From positions 4,154,001 to 4,218,000 of the forward strand of contig NC_135073.1 in NCBI RefSeq assembly GCF_051401765.1: a stretch of DNA of 64,000 bases. The letters run 5' to 3'. Source of the DNA: Calliopsis andreniformis. Lineage: Eukaryota; Arthropoda; Insecta; Hymenoptera; Andrenidae. The translations under genes were made by a program, and so were the position numbers. The notes under the pieces were generated by a model. It did no database searches, was not told the origin of the DNA, and saw nothing but the letters and a program-made list of their open reading frames with translations. Below, in pieces: positions 50,040 to 60,745 of this stretch. Position 1 is the first letter of the stretch. Every line of letters starts with the position of its first letter.

Positions 50040-50680
50040 AGGGTATACAGCAGGTTCTGCGTTGTTCATTTATTTTCACCGCGAAGCTGTAATAATTTTC
50101 GCATAGTTTAAATTATTCGAGCGCTCATTGGTCGCGTTCAAAGAGCGTAAGAACAGAAGCGCACAGCACGCTTGTATATCCCGTACTCGTGTATCAATTT
50201 AATGATCCTGTCCACGATGAAATAATTTCGAGCTGTTCCACTCGGAAACGTGTTTCGCATTTCCTTCCTACGGGAAAACGATTCCACGGCACGCCAGCGA
50301 AAATCCTAGCGTCGATACCGCGCGTTTAATAAATTATCGACATGGCGCGCATCGTTATTTACGAGCACGATCACCTGGCTGGCTGCTTCTCGCTCGTAAT
50401 TGTATTTACGAGTGGCAATAATAAGTCATAGATGGACTGTGCTTGCCAATAATTAGAGCTCACCGATTCTACGGCACATTAATATTCTTCCGCGACAAAT
50501 TTTCCACGCTGCGCCCTCGACTAATTACTTTTCCAGGCGCCATCGGCGAAAATAATTGGGACGATCGAAGTTGGGGAACGCAGAGGGCGCGCCAGTCTCA
50601 GGATGCTTGATCGATTGTTGGGTGGCATTTCGCGTACGCAAGTTCCGCTGCGCGTGGATCTTCTGATATGTCCCCAATGA
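50040..50680. promoter_or_regulatory. candidate cis-regulatory module (enhancer-like island)
   Basis: This is the most enhancer-like stretch: GC- and CpG-richer than its flanks, with no open frame of 60 codons or more on either strand. TATTTACGAG occurs twice, at 50356-50365 and 50403-50412, with an inverted CTCGTAAT at 50393-50400. TTTACGA-type words resemble posterior-Hox/Caudal sites. A CACCTG E-box lies at 50372-50377. Homeodomain cores follow: ATAATTAG (50449), CTAATTAC (50521) and AATAATTGG (50551). TTTAATAAATTATCG lies at about 50325. No promoter signature was recognised. Enhancer status is inferred from motif clustering and composition. Target gene and factors are unknown. Confidence 0.4.
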
Positions 50681-52437
50681 TCGATGCAATTACAGTTATT
50701 AATGGGAAGATTATTATCATTGCCTACTGTATGTCTTGCGGGTCTTTATTCTTTGTTGTTCTTCATCCATTGTCTTTTATAAAGTATCAAGTTGATGATT
50801 GAATTTTGTAGTTTAGCTGGCTTTTGGTTAATCAGGGAATTTATCTCCGTGGTTGAAGTTTGTGAAGTTTTCAATATTATTGGGTATATTTACATAGACG
50901 ACTCCCAAAAATAGAATATGGAATCAAAGCTTTTTGATGTTCAAATGGGAAGAATAAGAGTAAAATAACAAAAAGTATGAGTTTATGCAAAACTCATTAA
51001 TTCAAGTAGGCACATAATTATAATCTGGATGCAGACCCATTTAGGAATAAGTGGAAAGGAAGACGCAGAATTTTAAAATAGTGTAAAAATCACTAATTCA
51101 GATACCCTTACATCAGAAGATCAGTTAAAGAACACTATTAATCCTAGGAAGCTCAAGAGAGGATACTTATTTCTTTTCAACTATGTATTAAGTATAATTC
51201 TTAAAAAACCCAAATCTTCACCTTAACAAATAATTTCACTAATATGTACACTACTGACCAAAAATTTGAAATCATTTTCTAAATTAAGAAGAATAAAGAT
51301 TATCTTATTAAACACACAGTTTCTATATTTCGAGTATAACTTAAATAAGAATTAGTAAGTAAATCAAAACTTTTGTATAAATTTCGAAACATACAGAAAT
51401 TTATAGCAAATAACACAAAAATCGCTGCAAAGTAATTATTGTGATCTCTTGTGATACATTTTAGTTATTCATCTTGCTCTTTCAACTGAAATATTCTATT
51501 TAAATTTTCGTCGTAATGTTACGGAGAAAAGGATTTTTTTTAATTTTGTTATTAAAAATTATTCTGTCTACAGGGATTTCCACTAATTTCATTGCGAAAA
51601 GCTTTTATGAAAATATTAGAAACGTGGAAGCGACTTTTTGTAATTTTACCTTTTAAAAAAATGTTCGTTTAACATGGAAAGGAGAAATTATAACCATTTT
51701 TTTCAATGTGATCTGTCTAGTGTAATGGAAAAATTTTTTATGGAATTGCTAAGCATTTTTCTGATTTCTGTCAGCCATTCGGTAATTCAAGCAATATCTA
51801 CTTCAAAATTAACATTACAAGAGAATATAAATGTACTAGTATTGAAAAGAATTACACATCTATGATAAAATATGAAACAAAACTGAGGAAACTTTAGACA
51901 TATATGTATGCTCCTTTGACTCAGAAAAGATTGTCAAAAATAGTCAAAAAGGATAAAAAAAAGTCATAGTCCAGTCAGTTAACAAAAGTACAAAAGACGA
52001 CGAACAATAACGGAGCTGCGGTTACTATTTAATTAATAGTTATCGCTAATCTCCCATTATTAAGCTTTCATCTGTGAAGACTTTTAGAAGAAAACGTGTA
52101 TCGAACCAGAAGTAACATCCATGATAAACTGGTATGAATCACTGATATAAACTGATACGATATTAATTATTTATTCACTGAGGTGAAGTACAATGAAAAC
52201 AAGCTTCCTAGAATAATAAATTCAATCTTTTACCGCTGTTTGGAATTCTTGAGTTAACTGAAATTGTAAACACTTTAAAATGCAATATTAATAAGTGGTT
52301 ATTATGCTGATGGTTTTAAATAATTTATTGTTTGTTTTATACATACTATGCTAACCGAAAGTCTGTATTTCATGTTTCTGTTGCAACCATTTATTAAACT
52401 TCTGGCGATCTTTATATGTATTTTTCTTTACCTCTGT
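50681..52437. other. AT-rich non-coding DNA
   Basis: No gene, RNA or bounded repeat was recognised. GTCAAAAATAGTCAAAAAGG near 51931 is a short local duplication. Confidence 0.55.
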
Positions 52438-52492
52438 CTATAGAACATACTAACAAAATTTAGCTGGAAAAACTGGGACACCCTGTATAAAT
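52438..52492. repeat. repeat end shared with 42044-42100
   Basis: This is the second copy of the ACTAACAAAATTTAGC ... GGGACACCCTGTATA block in the same orientation. Sequence to either side does not match the first copy. Probably the terminus of a dispersed element. Confidence 0.55.
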
Positions 52493-52712
52493 ACCCGTCG
52501 GAAAGCTCTTCTTTTCCAGAGTCATAAATACTGTTTGCTCGCGATGGAGTTTGGCAAGAATGCCTATCACGTGTAGGATTACACGTACTTCTATCGTTTT
52601 CTTTCTGCAGGAAGTGAATAATACTGATAATCGGTTTTTCGTTCATATACACTCCACTCCAGTAATTACAAACAGCTTCTATAAACTCTTTTTAAATTTT
52701 TGTTCCTTCACG

Positions 52713-52774
52713 ATATTCAATGAATTTATTTGTACACTTTATTATAGTATTCAATGAATTTATATGTTCACTTT
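52713..52774. repeat. tandem duplication of about 35 bp
   Basis: TATTCAATGAATTTAT followed by a TGTACACTTT-like tail occurs at 52713-52740 and again at 52748-52774, differing at a few bases. Confidence 0.75.
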
Positions 52775-53445
52775 TTAATGGTGACACACTTCCGATGGAG
52801 ATTCACCACAAAATGTTTGCCTTTAGTTCTACAGACTAAGCCCATAAAAGTTACTTTCTGTTGAAACAGTTTCTAAGATGCCACAAGGATCTCGAACTTC
52901 AATTTATTGTCTCTCAAATATGTAAATTTTAGAAATTGTATATCTATTAATTTAGTACACTCTCAAGGTAAACAATGATCCATCAAATTGCCTTTTAAGA
53001 TAGAATTATTATGCAGAAACATAGTTGTAAAACGTACACTTTTAAAAACTTTTCATTTTATTTTGCGTTATTTAGAACGATGGTTCCTTGGGAAAAAATG
53101 GTGTCGCAATTTAGAGTGACATTTGGAGACAGTACGTAAAATTTTATAAAATCAGAAAAGTAAATACAAAGAAAGTTAATGAAATCAATAAGGATGATAA
53201 TTTTTATCACTTCGAAAAATTTGTAGACCAAGTTCAGATTTTGAAAACTTTGTACCATTCTAAAATGTATTTCTAAATAAGCATCAATGACATAATCAAA
53301 ATATGTTCCCAATTTAATTCTTTGTATTAATCGAAGTACCAATCCAATAATTGAGAAATTTTCAAATGTCTTCAAAAATTTCATTAGAAAAAGATGTTTA
53401 TTTGCGTAAGAAAGAATTTCCAGGCTAGTGTCGATGTCATCACCA

Positions 53446-53509
53446 AGGCAATCTTGACACCTGTTTCAGTTTCACTGTGCATACGGGCGGAAGTGAAAGT
53501 AGATTGCCT
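53446..53509. repeat. 64-nt hairpin in a GC-richer patch
   Basis: AGGCAATCT (53446-53454) pairs exactly with AGATTGCCT (53501-53509). Inside, AGTTTCACT and AGTGAAAGT also pair with one mismatch. The stem is interrupted and no known small RNA was recognised. It may be the core of a short palindromic element spanning about 53420-53560. Confidence 0.45.
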
Positions 53510-54180
53510 ATGGTCAGACGCGCGTTTGAACTGATCTGTCTTGCGGTATAACTACTTGTAGCTCTAACTTCATGAGGATTTCAGTTATGGGTCTCAAATT
53601 AGGTTTATGCTTACTTCTTTAGGTCACATATAAAGAATTTTATATATTATATTAATATAATATTATTAATAAACATTGGAATAAGACTCTTCTTCTTTAT
53701 TTAAAAGTGCATAAAAATCAATTCTTATATCTCGATATGCGAAGAAATTATACTGTCTCATTTTTTTCCTTCAATATCTTCAAGGACACTTGACCCCTTT
53801 TCTTGTTCAATTATTCTGTAGTGAATATTTATTCATCACAATGTCGTTATAAATAGTATCTAAATTAAGAAAAGGAAACTTAATTGAATTATAGGACGTT
53901 TAGAGCATAAGTTCAATAATTATAAACTATGTAATAACTATCATATAATTTTGAGCAAGGTAAAATTTTAAATCATATGAAAACTGTAATATAATTTAAA
54001 GCTAACAAAATTGTAAGCCAAATTGAGATTGATCGTAAAGAATTCGTGTGTGAACTATTAATTTCTTCATAGATGTAGACACACGTGGATAGCTATATAC
54101 ATATTTACATAAACAATTTCAGCAATCATTTATTGATTTAGTCACAAAGATTTTGTACTGATTCGTTGCACTACCCTTAT

Positions 54181-54368
54181 AGCTAATTCAGACGATGCGG
54201 TTTTTTGATCGATTTAGTAATTTTACTGAGTAATAACTGAAAGCAGGTATTGGCATATGCGCGAGAGTTAAAATTTTCAGTGAAGATACGAAATCGTCTG
54301 GAAACTGCTTTATTATCAATTCGGCATAATTATCGAATCCATCAAAAACTCCACAGTCTGAATTAGCT
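54181..54368. mobile_element. 188-bp palindromic miniature element
   Basis: The left end AGCTAATTCAGAC and the reverse complement of the right end are identical for 13 bases. Looser matching through GTTTTTTGAT and on to AAAGCAG covers most of the element. One base beyond each end lies TTA (54177-54179 and 54370-54372), a possible TWA duplication. The AGCT start, palindromic body and size match 22674-22846 and 10895-11143, although the sequences are not close copies. It has no coding content. PIF/Harbinger-type is the working guess. Confidence 0.65.
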
Positions 54369-57359
54369 CTTAACTGATTTGACAGTGGCCTAATATAAAT
54401 TTTAAGTGCCCATTAGAAAAGCAGCACAATAATTATCGATATTTTAGTATTCTAAATTCGTTACATAAATTTGATACAATTACTCGGAAATAGTTTTCGA
54501 AATGCAGCTCAGGCAAGCAGCTTTTTTACATTTGCTTAAGAGTTTCGGTCGTCTTACCAAACAGTATACATTATTAGGGGGACCAATGAAATCCATTGTA
54601 CTCACGATACATGCAGATCCGTTTTGTCCATCGGACAAACGCCGCCTAGTAACAGCATTGTCACTCGAAAATTGCACCAAAGGCGATGCCTGTGGAAACC
54701 GAGCATCCAGGAGCACGGATGCATTAAACTAGCGAACTTGCGACGGTCGTGACAAATGGCTCTCGAGGCCATTCGCGTGAGTATACTAACATCATAATGA
54801 AACTCGTTCCACCAAAAACGTTGCCCTGCATAATTAGAGTTCTTTGTTGCTTCACGTTGCACGATTATTCTTAAACTTAAACGCAAATAGGAGATGTCTA
54901 ATGTGATTCGCCGGAGGATATAATAAAAGGTGCAATTTATAAATACGAGCAAAGTGAATGTACTGTAATGCGTTGTTTTAATTGTTTCTTGATGCAAAAA
55001 TTCAATAAAAGTATAAACTAGAGTTTCATATTATATTCGTGGAAAACATTATCAGAATTTAAAGTAAAGAACCAAATAAGCAACATTACCATAATTTCTT
55101 ATTACCGGACACGGCAAAGATTAGTAGACACTCCGAAATATCATACAAAATTTAAACTTTTTAGTACAGTATATTTCATAAACATTTCGTGTAGACTAAT
55201 TTTGTTTGCCATAATTTCGTTTATTGCATTTTCTAAATTGTTTTCATTCCACGATCCTTTTATGACTATTCATTGTATTATTCATTATCCAAATTCTACT
55301 AAGCACAGAAAATAAAAGAAGCATTTTTACTGTCTTGCAATAGAGAAAGATATGCTGTTCAAAATATGGAACAGTTAACCCATAAAAAAAATCTCGGCTT
55401 GTGAGGACCAATCCATTGTACACAAAATATTCAAAACTAATTGAAAAAGTCCTTATCGAAATATATAATAACACCTATTATATATTTTTAATCATAAAAC
55501 TTTGGCAAATATAACACTGTATAAGTTATGTGATACACTCACTTGTGCTCGAACGCAACAAGGAAGTCAGTTCTTTCTTTACGTATACGCACCTAGAACG
55601 TGCCAATACCTGTTTATAATTTGTTTTATGCTCACCCCAATTTTCATAGTATTGCCATTCTATAACCATTCTCGATTTCAAAGTCATAGCTGCTGTCCGA
55701 CATTAGGCGCTGTCTGGTAATGAGAGAACACCCCCTAATAGTTCATGAGTAACAATATTGGACAATAGGTGGAACGTTGCAAAATTCAGCACTTCCGTTG
55801 AATTAAAACACAATGATTTGTTGCGCATGAGTGTAAACATTATCGCACAGTAGAGTCTATAAAACTACTTACTATTAAATTTACAAAATTTGATTATTTT
55901 TGAAACTTTTACGTCACAGAACTTTGTAAATTATTTATTCTGCAATTATTTATTTAGATATAGAAACCATAATCGTATGGCAGTTTCATTAGATGAAGAT
56001 TATCACTGACTGTTATAAGGAAGTTTATTTAGGCAATTGATTTAAGGGAATCGAATGATCTATATTCAAAACGTAATACCCATTTTCATATCAATTTTCA
56101 TGGATTTTATGTAATAATTATAATAGCATGTTTAATAGCGGCATCTTCACTTAAATTTTTTTGTTATTATACGTGTACATTGTTGATAGCTTTTACAGAA
56201 CAATGTTCACTTTTGAATTTCTAGACCATTACTATTTCTACAGTACTTCACAATAACATTGTGTGTTACAAAGGTTAGATATTATAATTGTACAAACGAA
56301 TTTTTTCAGCAGAAAAAGCAGAAATGTAAACAGCACATAGATAAACTGTTTAAAAGAATTTAATATTTTATAACAATTACAATTGAGATATGTTCTTCTA
56401 AAAGGGAAAACATGAATAGTCACTGCGCGTGGATTCATGAAAGTGTTACTTCTGATGGAAACTGTTTTAATTATGCAATTGATTTGTCTGCAATAAGTAA
56501 ACTTTAACGAGACCAATTTATATGTATGATTTAAGATTAATAATTAAATAAATAAATAAAATAAATACCACTTTATTGACAGCAATCCGCTATTCCCATT
56601 GTATCACATTCAGTAAAGAAGCATTTTCGGAGTAGCTATAGCATACGTGTTTACTACGTTTTGTGTACTTTAATAAACGATTTCACTGAGTTATTGAAGT
56701 CGTTAGGAAACTATTGACTTATGTTAGTAGGAACATCCAATATTTATCACACGTTTCAGTCTGTACTGTTATTATCTCATAATTCGTTACCATTAAAGAG
56801 TTTACAGTATACAAGAGGCACGCTTCTGTTGGTAATTTATGCGTCTATGATATTTTTACGTCTTATCAGAGACAAGACTGAAAGAAAATGTAAGAAGGAA
56901 GGATGTATAAATAGAGCACAGGGACAACGACGAACTTGCAACTAGTCAATACTGTATAGAAATAACTGAATTACTTCGCAATGATAATACTTCAAAGAAG
57001 CTAAAATCATATATGCACTGTATGGAACATGGCGGACAGCGCTGATATGCTAATTTAGTCATTTCAATTTCCCAATGTTAATTCTATATGTAAATCTATA
57101 GCCACTAATATGCCAGAAATTACATACAAGTAAAATGTATTTTACCAATTCAGGCTATAACCTTTCATACCCACAAAGTGTAGCAGTTTCTGCTTGCCTC
57201 ATACATTAAAAAAAAAACTAAAGATATATTGACACACTTATCAAGCGATATCCGTTAGCGGAAGAGATTGTGTACACATCAACCAATTGCGTAATAGCTT
57301 TGCATAACAAATCGGGTGTACTTCCATTTCCAAAATAACATTTTATACTATGACTAACT
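54369..57359. other. non-coding DNA with an island at about 54480-54960
   Basis: The island carries a 131-codon minus-strand frame (54602-54997) and a 76-codon plus-strand frame over the same bases, neither recognisable; composition explains them better than coding. 55000-57359 is AT-rich with short frames only. Confidence 0.45.
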
Positions 57360-58107
57360 TTTCAAATATAGGGACGCATTTCCGCGTAATCGTTAGCAAC
57401 CCCGTCAACTGTCATCGAATGACATGCTTTTAACGGAGGGTCAGGCCCGAGCGTGTCACCTTGCTGGGACGAGAGCGGTAGGTGAACGACGCTGGTCGTC
57501 TCGACGCGATTGTCAGCAAGGCAGTGAAGAGACGCAGGAAACGAAGGGAACGAGAAGCCAGAGGGGGTGGCGAGCGTCGGTGGCGCCTCCAAGCTCGCCT
57601 GGTGGGGGATCGTTGCAGCAGGGGGCGAACAGACGCGACGCGACGAGGCCGTTTCTCCTCAGTCGACGTCAAGCCGTCGCGACGCGTGCGTATTTTCTTT
57701 CGTCGGGATCACAAAACTCGCGTGTCCCCCGCAGCGTGACTCGTCGTCCCTGTTCAGCCACCTGTTCGCTCCAGGAAGTTGACCACGCGTACCCGTGAAC
57801 AATCGGGTACACTTGGGCGCGTGCAACGTCCCTCTGCACTTGGAATACATCCGCGATTTTGCTCCATTCGCACGTGTGAACCTCACCGCGAGGACCTCCG
57901 TCTCTGGTGTCTTTCGATCGTTGTGTCGTGCCTCAAGACTTAATTGGTGTGATGCTCGCCGGCTAACTGGAGCAGTGCGCAGTTGCTATGTTCTTTTGAC
58001 AATGCTTGTGAAGGATCTGTGAAGAATCTGTGTCCCTGTGCAAGCACCACTGGCGGAGTCTCTCGGTGATAATCAGTGCTGGAATACCTTTGGATTATGA
58101 CTGTTGG
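57360..58107 (+). promoter_or_regulatory. candidate promoter and first exon in a GC-rich block
   Basis: This is the most GC- and CpG-rich block in the window. An insect-type initiator TCAGTC lies at 57659-57664, with no clear downstream promoter element at the exact spacing. From about 57790 the plus strand reads like a 5' untranslated leader with short upstream frames. At 58097 ATGACTGTTGG is followed directly by GTACGT (58108-58113), a possible splice donor, giving a first coding exon of three codons plus two bases. Without splicing, the frame closes after 12 codons. Overlapping 70-124-codon frames inside the block on both strands are typical of stop-poor GC-rich DNA and match nothing. No downstream exon was recognised before 64000. 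Gene identity is unknown, and the block could also be a CpG-rich regulatory island. Confidence 0.25.
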
Positions 58108-60219
58108 GTACGTACCGAACCTTCAAACACGTTAAGGTGGTTGGCTCTAAATGGTAGTCCTAAGGGTTGAAGTCGTTCGTGTTCGATTTGATCTTTACTT
58201 CCAAAGTGTCATATAGGATGTGTGTAACAGAGGCGAAGTTTCTTGGAGAAATAGCCAGTCTCTTATGCTCCGTATCATCTGCGTTACGTTATTGATGCGT
58301 TTAATTGTTGATTAAATGTCATCCATAGATTACTCGAGATACCATACAAATTTAAATTGAAATTTTAACGTGTCTTTAATACCAGCTGCCGGATAAACCG
58401 GATAAGGATTAGTTAGCTGTTCGATATCACTTTTGGGGATTGACAGGTTACCAAAACTTTGGATTACCCTGGCTGGAAGTCACCGTCTTGAGTTCTCAAC
58501 AGATCGGCCCGACTACCTTCGTTGACCGACTAATACTCCAATTCAGAATTCGATGAGAGATTGTTAATATTTCGACGGACTTCCCTTCCTAGATATGTCA
58601 GGTGTTTCATTTGTAATAGAAACGCCTGGCATTGTGCTTCGAGAACTGGTCTCATTTAAATTTAAATAGATTATCGAGGAGCGATTCTTTGACAATGTTT
58701 CGCAAGACGGTGCAATGCGTGACTCACAATAACATTACGATTGCAAATGTTTTCATTGGTGGGTGAATTGTTCTATCGGCGTTTTTCCGTACCTTGTACT
58801 GCGTCTATTCTTCGAATGAAAACAATTCCGGTGAATACAAAAGGATTTTAAGTGACGTTGATAAACAGTGAGGCCTGTGTTTCTCTTCGACCACCAACGT
58901 AGAGTTGGAGAAGCCTCTGTTTTACTGATACTCTTTCTATTCTCGTTACGATACATATCGATGTTTTGTCAGTAATGCACAGGGATCGGCGTGTAACTGT
59001 TACGCTGACATCGTCGCTGGCCTTCTCACCTTGACGCTTTCGCAACTCCACCAGCCAATATGTCATGCCTTGTGTCATGTGCGCGGCACATTTTCATTGC
59101 TCCATCTTCCCGATATCAATTTTCTGCAGCGTTAATTATCGATTCTGCATTTAATGCCGAGAAACCATGGCTGCAAATGATTGAACGTCCTTGAAATATG
59201 ATTTAACGACGACAGAGTAGAGTGTGTTGCTTTGATATTCAAGCAGTATCGATATTATTAGATCGTTTTCGTATGACTGCTTCTGATACGATTCTCGTTA
59301 CTAGAATTCGTCAACGTTTGTGTCACGTAGAATACCAGACTGTTTCAGCTTTTGTTTCGGTTGGCAGCGAATATATGTGCGCCTCATTAGTCTCCTTGTT
59401 ACACAATATCGCATGTGCGATAGTGTGTAGGAAACAATATGTTCACATATCGTTCATCATTAATTTTCGATAAAAAATTTGAATTCCAGTACATATACAT
59501 GACGTTTTAAAAATAATACTCTTACTCTTTTCTATGTACTGATCGTGAATATTGGTAGATCTTATCCCAACAGTGCAAAATAATTATGCTATAAATAAGA
59601 GCATGCAAGACTGGATGCATATTATTGCACTTATTCAGAGGCATTGGGTTTTACTCATTAAAATGCTATTCCAGTCGAATTGGAAGTCAAGTAGCTTTTT
59701 ATACACAAGTCAATGGAAGTTGTTACGCAGTATTGTGTAAGATACAATTGTACTTGGACGTTGTCTGTTCAGTGGTCAGTTTCTACTTACTTCCCCGGCC
59801 ATGGGGTTCTAGTATTAACGATAATACCGTGATTTAGTTAATTCGACATATTAGAGAATAAATGTTTCTTGCTTATTAAATTATTTATATATTTTGTTTA
59901 TTATTATATTTAAATATTTAGTTTGGCATGAAAATGAGATCGAACAGTTTGTTTTAAATTTGTTCATACAACAGAAAATGCTTGTAAATGTTTTTATAAG
60001 TTCATGTACACTTGATTATGTCTTAATTGATTATTCATCATAAAGGCTAATAGTCCATACATCGGCGATTTAAGAAAATGAATTATTCTTAGAAATTTAC
60101 AACGTTACTCATGAGTAGACTTAATAAAAATAGGTGAAATTAACCTAAGGAATGAAAGCAAAGCAATTCGTAAAAATCAGCTTACCTCTTTCATTCATAA
60201 TTTACCATTCCTTGCAATT
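58108..60219. other. non-coding DNA, GC-richer to about 59220, then AT-rich
   Basis: 58108-59220 continues the GC-richer composition of the preceding block, as the start of an intron often does. Its 67-83-codon frames are unrecognised. 59850-60200 is AT-rich. No RNA gene was found. Confidence 0.45.
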
Positions 60220-60745
60220 CATTCACTGACACCCCGCCGCTAACACCGGTCCTTCGTTCCACCTTTTAAATGTAATGCACGAAACAGAAAAGAAAGAAGA
60301 ACTCTGAAACAGCGTCTATACAATGTCTGGTTCAGTAAAGAAAGGCACTCGAGGAAACGCGTCTCGCGTTTCTGTTCCGATCGGCACGTCGCTTTATCGC
60401 GGCACGTGAGCCTCGTGCCAAAATCCGGAAACGTGGGAGCCAACAAATCGGTATCGAGGATTTATTCTCGAAAAGCATTCCCTGCTGTCGGTGTTTTCGA
60501 TGAGCAGGAAAGGTTACGACAAAGTAGAGGCGAATTGTCTTTCGCGAGAGCCTTTGACCGAAACCACGACGTACTTGTTCAGAGGATACAGCTTGGTAAA
60601 TGTCTCTTTCCGTGCTTTAGAGTACCTCGCAGTACTCGACACGAACCCCTTCAAGGGTTTTGTATCATTCAAACAAACGGTGCTAAGTCGTGTGACATTT
60701 TCTCTGACTTTGTCTTTGACTTAATCCTCGGTTACCAGTTGATAT
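60220..60745. other. GC-richer island; two overlapping plus-strand frames, not called as a gene
   Basis: Two plus-strand frames overlap out of phase here (60406-60747, 113 codons, and 60491-60724, 77 codons), and a minus-strand frame covers the left part. Neither product resembles a known family, so compositional openness is the simplest reading. A regulatory or diverged exonic role cannot be excluded. Confidence 0.35.

Noticed and set aside
54602..54997. 131-codon minus-strand frame
   Set aside because: It lies over a GC-richer island with a competing plus-strand frame; Cys/His/Arg-rich but without zinc-finger spacing or any family resemblance.
57424..57798. 124-codon Arg/Ser-rich frame in the GC-rich block
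   Set aside because: At least four other frames of 70-85 codons overlap it on both strands, as expected where stop codons are rare. No family match and no codon-use signal.
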